Assembly (NCBI GenBank): GCA_050258095.1
Contig: JBLMYD010000006.1
Span: 1-23,332, forward strand
Direction of reading: 5' to 3'
Source of the DNA: VRUE01 sp050258095
GTDB lineage: Bacteria; Actinomycetota; Thermoleophilia; Solirubrobacterales; 70-9
Length of the DNA stretch: 23,332 nt
The translations under genes were made by a program, and so were the position numbers. This document shows positions 15,489-23,332 of the stretch, piece by piece (position 1 is the first letter of the stretch; every line of letters starts with the position of its first letter). The notes under the pieces were generated by a model. That model saw only the letters and a program-made list of their open reading frames with translations. It was not told where the DNA came from and searched no databases.

Positions 15489-15892
15489 TAGTTGTGGTGC
15501 GGGGTCTCTCCGTTGCCGAAGTGGGCACCCGGCGGCTCGACGATCTGCGAGAAGCGGATCACGGTGACCGTTTCCTCAGGCGAGATCGGGTGCCCGTAGA
15601 TCTGTTCGAGGAACTTGACCTCGTCCTCGAGGCGACGGAACTCCGGGTTCTCGTGCTCGATGTCGCGCGGCGAGAGCTCGGAGATGCGCTTCACCTCGAC
15701 GTCGTCGATCACCGCGGTGAAGATCTTCTCGCGCGGGCTGTGACGGAAGCCGACCGTGATCCAGACCACCTGCCCGCGCTCGTACTTGTTGCTCTTGTCG
15801 CCGAGCCGGATGGTCGCGGTCTTGCGACCGCGCTTCAGCTGGTCGACGAAGACCGGCGAGTAAAAGTTGAGAACGTAGATCCCGCCTCTCAC
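15488..15892 (-). CDS. ASCH-domain protein
   Basis: The 134-residue protein begins at GTG 15890-15892 (MRGGIYVLNFYSPVFVDQL). KRGRKTATIRLGDKSNKYERGQVVWITVG is the beta-barrel core seen in ASCH domains, a PUA-like fold proposed to bind RNA, and the stretch after it (KIFTAVIDDVEVKRISELS) continues the barrel. Some ASCH proteins act as amidohydrolases or RNA-binding regulators; nothing here decides which. There is no Shine-Dalgarno, but TACGCT (15901-15906, minus) stands 8 bases before the GTG, so it may be leaderless. It is the first gene of the pair with the SRPBCC gene and is divergent from the RTX gene. Confidence 0.82.
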   Translation of the reverse strand: MRGGIYVLNFYSPVFVDQLKRGRKTATIRLGDKSNKYERGQVVWITVGFRHSPREKIFTAVIDDVEVKRISELSPRDIEHENPEFRRLEDEVKFLEQIYGHPISPEETVTVIRFSQIVEPPGAHFGNGETPHHN

Positions 15893-15900
15893 GCGAAACG

Positions 15901-15906
15901 AGCGTA
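15901..15906 (-). promoter_or_regulatory. Candidate leaderless -10 box for the ASCH gene
   Basis: TACGCT on the minus strand, 8 bases before the GTG start. It is the same hexamer as found before the esterase gene. No -35 was identified. Confidence 0.35.
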
Positions 15907-15990
15907 TCTGACGCGGCGGCTCGCGGCACTGGACGACTATTGGAACTCACGGCTGGAGAAAGGCGCCCCGAGCGTCGATGCAAGAGAGCG

Positions 15991-17823
15991 ATGGACTTTG
16001 CGACCCCGCGCACCCGCGCGCTCGCGGCCCGCCTGGCGGCGCTGAGCGGCGCGCTCCTCTGCGGGCTGACGCTCGCCGCGAGCGCTTCCGCCGCGACCTG
16101 CCACGGCCGGCACGCGACGATCGTCGGCACTCCCGGCAACGACGTGATCGTCGGCAAGCGGGGGAACGACGTGATCTACGGCGGCGGCGGCAACGACGTG
16201 ATCTACGGCGGGCCGAACGGCAACGACATCATCTGCGGCGGTCCGGGCAGCGACACGATCCGCGGCGGTCGCGGCTCCGACAAGCTCTACGGCGAAGGCG
16301 GTAACGACAAGCTCTTCGGCGAAAAGGGTCCCGACAAGCTCTACGGAGGCGCGGGGGACGACCAGCTGCACGGCGAAAAGGGTCCCGACAAGCTCTTCGG
16401 GGGCGCCGGCAACGACTACATCGTCGGCGACAAGGGGAGCGACCGCGAGAAGGGCGAAGGGGGCGACGACCGGCTCTTCGGCGACAAGGGCAACGACAGC
16501 ATCGACGGCGGTCCCGGCAACGACCAGATCGAAGGCGGGCCGGGCGACGACCCCAACCTCGAAGGCGGGCCGGGCAGCGACTTCGTCTTCGGCGGGCCGG
16601 GCAGCGACACGGCGAGCGGCGGCGCCGGGGACGGCGACGTCGTCCGCGGCGACAGCGGCGAAGACACGCTCGACGGCGGTCCGGGAGCGCGGGACATCGT
16701 CTCCTACGCCAGCGCGACGCGCGGCGGCGTCACCGTCGACCTCGCCACCGGCCGCGCGAAGGGCGACGGCCACGACACGCTGCGCGGCTTCGAGGACGTG
16801 GTCGGATCGCCGCAGGGCGACGACATCATCGGCGACAGCGAAGTCAACCGCCTCGACGGCGGGGTCGGCAACGACGATCTCAAGGGGGGAGCCGGGCCCG
16901 ACGAAGCGTTCGGCGGAGCCGGCAACGACGAATGCACAGAATTCGCCACCGAGCACTCCTGCGGCGTGGAAGCGAACCCGCCCGGGGCGGGCACCTTCGC
17001 GATCCTCAACCAGGGACTCGACGGCAGCAGCCTGATCGTGCAGGGCGACAACCGCGCAAACGACATCCGCGTCGCCTTCGACGACAGCTGGGTCGTCTCC
17101 GACAGCAGCCGGGTGGTCGCGGGGGAAGGCTGCGCCGGCATGAGCGGCAACTCGGTCGAGTGCGCGAGCGCGATGCCGGTCGGCCTGGTCGTGATCACCG
17201 GCGGCGCCGGCAACGACACGATCGCGATCGACGAAAGCGTCCCGGCCGGGGTCAAAGTGCGCGCCAACGGCAACGCCGGCTCCGACACGCTGATCGGCGG
17301 GCCCGGCGACGACGTGCTCGAAGCGGGCGAGAACTACAACAACCCCGACAACGGCAACGACACCCTGATCGGCAACGGCGGCAGCGACGTCCTCTACGCC
17401 GATCCCGGCGCCGACCGGCTCTTCGGCGGACCGGGCAACGACCTGCTCGTCTCCTCGGTCGCCGTCTGCCAGGGCCACACCTACAGCGGCGGACCCGGTC
17501 AGGACACGGTCTCCTACGGCCGCTCCAACGCGCATCTGAGGGTCCAGCTCGGCGGCACCGGCGGTCCTCCCGGCTGCGGCAATCCCGACCACGTGCTCGG
17601 CAACAACGAGAGCCTGGAGGGATCGGACGGCCCGGACGTGCTGATCGGCGACAACGGCCCCAACGGCCTGCTCGGCCACCTCGGCGCCGATACCTTCATC
17701 GGCAAGGGCGGCAACGACACGATCGAAGCCGCCGACGGCCAGCGCGACAAGTCGATCCGGTGCGGCAGCGGCAACGACGAAGTCATCCGGGATCGCTTCG
17801 ATCCCAAGCCGATCGGCTGCTGA
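15991..17823 (+). CDS. Secreted RTX-type calcium-binding repeat protein
   Basis: From ATG 15991 the protein has 610 residues. Residues 1-35 form a Sec signal peptide (ALAARLAALSGALLCGLTLA, cleavage near ASA-ATC). Roughly 20 nonapeptides of the GGxGxDxxx type then run nearly without break, followed by the canonical SYASATRGGVTVDLATG segment and DTLRGFEDVVGS of hemolysin-type proteins. A non-repeat region at about residues 330-410 is followed by further repeat blocks to the C-terminus, which ends in Cys. Such repeats form calcium-stabilised parallel beta-rolls. There is no catalytic domain, and no type I secretion genes are nearby; export by Sec is more likely. A TTG 51 bases upstream is in frame but would precede the signal peptide. 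The gene converges with the Crp/Fnr gene, 25 bases apart. Confidence 0.92.
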   Translation: MDFATPRTRALAARLAALSGALLCGLTLAASASAATCHGRHATIVGTPGNDVIVGKRGNDVIYGGGGNDVIYGGPNGNDIICGGPGSDTIRGGRGSDKLYGEGGNDKLFGEKGPDKLYGGAGDDQLHGEKGPDKLFGGAGNDYIVGDKGSDREKGEGGDDRLFGDKGNDSIDGGPGNDQIEGGPGDDPNLEGGPGSDFVFGGPGSDTASGGAGDGDVVRGDSGEDTLDGGPGARDIVSYASATRGGVTVDLATGRAKGDGHDTLRGFEDVVGSPQGDDIIGDSEVNRLDGGVGNDDLKGGAGPDEAFGGAGNDECTEFATEHSCGVEANPPGAGTFAILNQGLDGSSLIVQGDNRANDIRVAFDDSWVVSDSSRVVAGEGCAGMSGNSVECASAMPVGLVVITGGAGNDTIAIDESVPAGVKVRANGNAGSDTLIGGPGDDVLEAGENYNNPDNGNDTLIGNGGSDVLYADPGADRLFGGPGNDLLVSSVAVCQGHTYSGGPGQDTVSYGRSNAHLRVQLGGTGGPPGCGNPDHVLGNNESLEGSDGPDVLIGDNGPNGLLGHLGADTFIGKGGNDTIEAADGQRDKSIRCGSGNDEVIRDRFDPKPIGC

Positions 17824-17848
17824 GCGCGCCCGCGGGAGCGGCCGGTCC

Positions 17849-18553
17849 TCAGAAGATGTAGTTGCGGAGCTTGTCCGGCTCGAGGACCGTGACGCGTCCG
17901 CGGCCGGGCCGCACGACGCCGGCCCGCTCGAGGTCGGCGAGGAAACGGCTGACGCTCTCGCGCGAGGTGCCCGCCAGCTGGGCGAGGTCGGCCTGGTTCA
18001 TCCGGATCGTGATGCCCGCCTCCTCGTCGTGCGAGCGCGGCGCCTCCTCGGCGACGAGCTGGGAGAGGACGCCGGCGACCCGGCTCGGCACCGTCTGGAA
18101 GGACTGGCGCGAGATCCTCTCGTTGGCGGTGCGCAGGCGCCGCACCAGCGCCGCGACCAGCTTCACCGTGATCTCGGGATGACGCGCCAGCAGGGAGCGG
18201 ACTTCGCTGGCCGGCAGGGCGAGCAGCTCGCCGTCGGTCAGCGCTTCGACGCTGGCCGAGCGGACCTCGCCGTCGAGCATCGCCAGCTCGCCGAAGATGT
18301 CGCCGACGCCGAGCGTCGCCAGCGTGATCGCCCGCCCGTCGGAGTGCTCGCGGGTGACGCGAAAGCTGCCTTCGCGGACGATGTAGCAGGCGTCGGAGCG
18401 ATCGCCCTCGTGGAAGACCCGCGTCCCGGCCGGGAACGAGCGGGCGACGGCGACCTGGGAGAAGTTCTCCAGCTCGCCCTGCTCGAGGTCGGAGAAGAGA
18501 GGGACGCTGCGCAGCAGCTCAACCGGGGTCTGGGCGTGCTGACGTTTCGCCAT
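17849..18553 (-). CDS. Crp/Fnr-family transcriptional regulator
   Basis: From ATG 18551-18553 the protein has 234 residues. Residues about 15-125 form a cyclic-nucleotide-binding domain; FGELAMLDGEVRSASV keeps Gly88-Glu89 and Arg98-Ser99, matching the cAMP-contacting residues of E. coli CRP (Gly71, Glu72, Arg82, Ser83). A dimerisation helix follows (about 127-150), then a winged helix-turn-helix with TSRESVSRFL (196-205), which keeps the Arg, Glu and Arg used by CRP to read TGTGA. It is therefore likely a cAMP-responsive dimeric activator or repressor. No FNR cysteines are present. The frame continues upstream to 18721 without a sensible start; GATAAT stands 6 bases before this ATG. Confidence 0.92.
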   Translation of the reverse strand: MAKRQHAQTPVELLRSVPLFSDLEQGELENFSQVAVARSFPAGTRVFHEGDRSDACYIVREGSFRVTREHSDGRAITLATLGVGDIFGELAMLDGEVRSASVEALTDGELLALPASEVRSLLARHPEITVKLVAALVRRLRTANERISRQSFQTVPSRVAGVLSQLVAEEAPRSHDEEAGITIRMNQADLAQLAGTSRESVSRFLADLERAGVVRPGRGRVTVLEPDKLRNYIF

Positions 18554-18559
18554 CAGTGG

Positions 18560-18580
18560 ATTATCCCCCTCGCCAGGGGG
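18560..18580 (-). promoter_or_regulatory. Crp/Fnr gene promoter: GATAAT -10 with adjoining dyad
   Basis: On the minus strand GATAAT (18560-18565), five of six bases of the -10 consensus, lies 6 bases before the ATG, so the transcript may be leaderless. Directly upstream, CCCCCT-CGCC-AGGGGG (18565-18580) forms a 6-bp dyad within the promoter spacer that could be an operator. GAGGGGG in the same dyad could instead serve as a distant Shine-Dalgarno if transcription starts further upstream. Confidence 0.45.
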
Positions 18581-18624
18581 GAGAACTTCGGCGACCCAGG
18601 CCTTAGCAAGGTATGAACATGCCG

Positions 18625-18652
18625 GTGAGACGTGTAGACAGATCTGTAGACT
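18625..18652 (+). promoter_or_regulatory. mazEF promoter and operator (leaderless)
   Basis: TAGACT (18647-18652) is a TANNNT -10 box exactly 6 bases before the antitoxin ATG; GTGAGA (18625-18630) is a four-of-six -35 match with a 16-base spacer. Between them the perfect palindrome ACAGATCTGT (18638-18647) overlaps the -10, and GTAGAC is repeated directly at 18634-18639 and 18646-18651. This is a fitting site for autorepression by the ribbon-helix-helix antitoxin. Confidence 0.6.
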
Positions 18653-18658
18653 GGTCGT

Positions 18659-18898
18659 ATGGCTGTAGTCGAGACGACCACGATCCGCGTGCGACGCAGC
18701 ACGCAGGAACGCCTCGCACATGAGGCGGACCTGGAGGGATTGAGCTTGACCGAGATGTTCGACGCAGCCGTTGACCTGTGGGAAGAGCGGCGACTTCTTG
18801 ACTCGATGGACGAGTCCTATCGGAAGTACGGGGACGAGATCCGCGAGGAAATGAAAGATTGGCTGGACTTCCCGGACGGGTCATCCGATGACGATTGA
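18659..18898 (+). CDS. Ribbon-helix-helix antitoxin (MazE-like)
   Basis: The 79-residue protein begins MAVVETTTIRVRRSTQERLA, a beta strand followed by two helices (HEADLEGLSLTEMFDAAVDLW), the ribbon-helix-helix DNA-binding fold. The acidic C-terminal tail (EIREEMKDWLDFPDGSSDDD) is typical of the part that wraps a MazF toxin and neutralises it. It overlaps the toxin gene by 11 bases, the usual arrangement for coupled translation. There is no Shine-Dalgarno, and the -10 box lies 6 bases upstream, so translation probably starts at the 5' end of the mRNA. Confidence 0.88.
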   Translation: MAVVETTTIRVRRSTQERLAHEADLEGLSLTEMFDAAVDLWEERRLLDSMDESYRKYGDEIREEMKDWLDFPDGSSDDD

Positions 18899-19253
18899 CG
18901 GTCGGCGAATCAAGCGGGGCGACGTCTTTATCGGCGATCCTGACCCGGTCGTGGGCCACGAGCAGGGCGGTCGGCGTCCTTTTCTGGTCGTATCGGTTGG
19001 CCAGATGAACCGCTCGCCGGCTCGCATGGCAATCACAGTGCCGCTGACGACCGTAGATCGCCGGAACAAACTGCACGTGCGGGTGGAGCCACCTGAGGGG
19101 GGACTGGACAGAGTCAGCTTCGCAATGCCCGAGATGATCTGCTCGGTCTCGGCGATGCGCCTCCAGCGCCGGTTGGGTTGCGCGTCGAGCGACACGGTCG
19201 ATGCGGTGGCGGACCGAATCGGGCTCCTCGTCGGCCTCGGTCGCTCGCACTGA
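18888..19253 (+). CDS. mazF: PemK/MazF-family endoribonuclease toxin
   Basis: The 121-residue protein shows the MazF barrel: RIKRGDVFIGDPDPVVGHEQGGRRPFLVVSV with the conserved GDV start strand and the G-x-E-Q-x-x-x-R-P loop carrying the catalytic Arg, ITVPLTTV with the Thr of the active site, and the C-terminal SVSAMRLQRRLG before a final helix. Such toxins cut mRNA or tRNA at short sites; the site cannot be predicted. It reads from ATG 18888 inside the antitoxin's last codons. It ends 3 bases before the stop of lhr, which runs the other way. Confidence 0.92.
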   Translation: MTIDGRRIKRGDVFIGDPDPVVGHEQGGRRPFLVVSVGQMNRSPARMAITVPLTTVDRRNKLHVRVEPPEGGLDRVSFAMPEMICSVSAMRLQRRLGCASSDTVDAVADRIGLLVGLGRSH

Positions 19254-19256
19254 GCC

Positions 19257-23332
<4,076 letters not shown>

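Noticed and set aside
15937..17679. A 580-residue minus-strand open frame opposite the RTX gene
   Set aside because: Its repetitive Val/Ala/Asp sequence is the reverse reading of the nonapeptide repeats.
18603..19250. Minus-strand open frames opposite mazEF
   Set aside because: They lack a domain and lie antisense to two well supported genes with an overlapping TA layout.

Overview
The window is a very GC-rich bacterial contig end that reads like an actinobacterium of the class Thermoleophilia (Solirubrobacterales-like). The grounds are the high GC, a CIRCE-controlled groES-groEL operon, a 7Fe ferredoxin, a Mrp ATPase without its CxxC motif, and secreted proteins built from 'NPNG' Fn3-like domains, paired-Cys 'VSC..C.AVG' repeats and RTX nonapeptides. 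The lineage is an inference from protein style; there is no rRNA or tRNA here to confirm it. The last 52 bases are pure G and look like a sequencing or assembly artefact, so the true sequence ends near 23280.

Layout. 1-1062: C-terminal half of an MMPL/RND exporter, cut by the left edge. 1082-1199: a 118-bp foldback between convergent genes. 1206-3901 (minus): a secreted Ig-like protein followed, 11 bases later, by a cyclophilin. 4012-5169 (plus): Mrp/ApbC iron-sulfur carrier ATPase. 5193-8537 (minus): a 1114-residue secreted S53 (sedolisin) protease with a seven-repeat Cys-paired module, clearly lower in GC than its neighbours. 8613-9353 (minus) and 9394-10281 (plus): a divergent pair of membrane-anchored proteins, a SanA/YdcF-like DUF218 protein and an esterase. 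10291-10563 (minus): ferredoxin. 10687-11568 (plus): NDUFA9-like SDR. 11612-12607 (minus): AbiEi-type HTH plus DUF559 nuclease. 12864-14830 (minus): groES-groEL with CIRCE upstream. 15003-15892 (minus): ASCH and SRPBCC genes overlapping by one base. 15991-17823 (plus): secreted RTX-repeat protein. 17849-18553 (minus): Crp/Fnr regulator. 18659-19253 (plus): mazEF-type toxin-antitoxin pair. 19257-23280 (minus): Lhr superfamily 2 helicase, cut by the right edge.

The most unusual content lies between the genes. A 53-bp palindromic repeat occurs three times in the same orientation (11575, 12539, 14944). Two copies bracket the DUF559 nuclease gene and supply its N-terminal codons, last codons and stop. 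A 180-bp foldback (12683-12862) ends one base from the groEL stop and has a perfect 15-bp hairpin at its apex. Seven genes have a TANNNT-like -10 box 6-10 bases before the start codon and no Shine-Dalgarno sequence, which suggests much leaderless transcription. No gene-free stretch exceeds 300 bases; the longest is 12608-12863, filled mostly by the foldback. I saw no tRNA, rRNA, CRISPR array, transposase or phage gene.

The genes do not form one pathway. The common themes are protein quality control (GroEL/ES, cyclophilin), cell-surface and secreted proteins (S53, Ig-like, RTX, esterase, SanA-like, MMPL), redox and iron-sulfur proteins (Mrp, ferredoxin), DNA repair (Lhr) and small accessory genes (mazEF, AbiEi-DUF559) in lower-GC patches.
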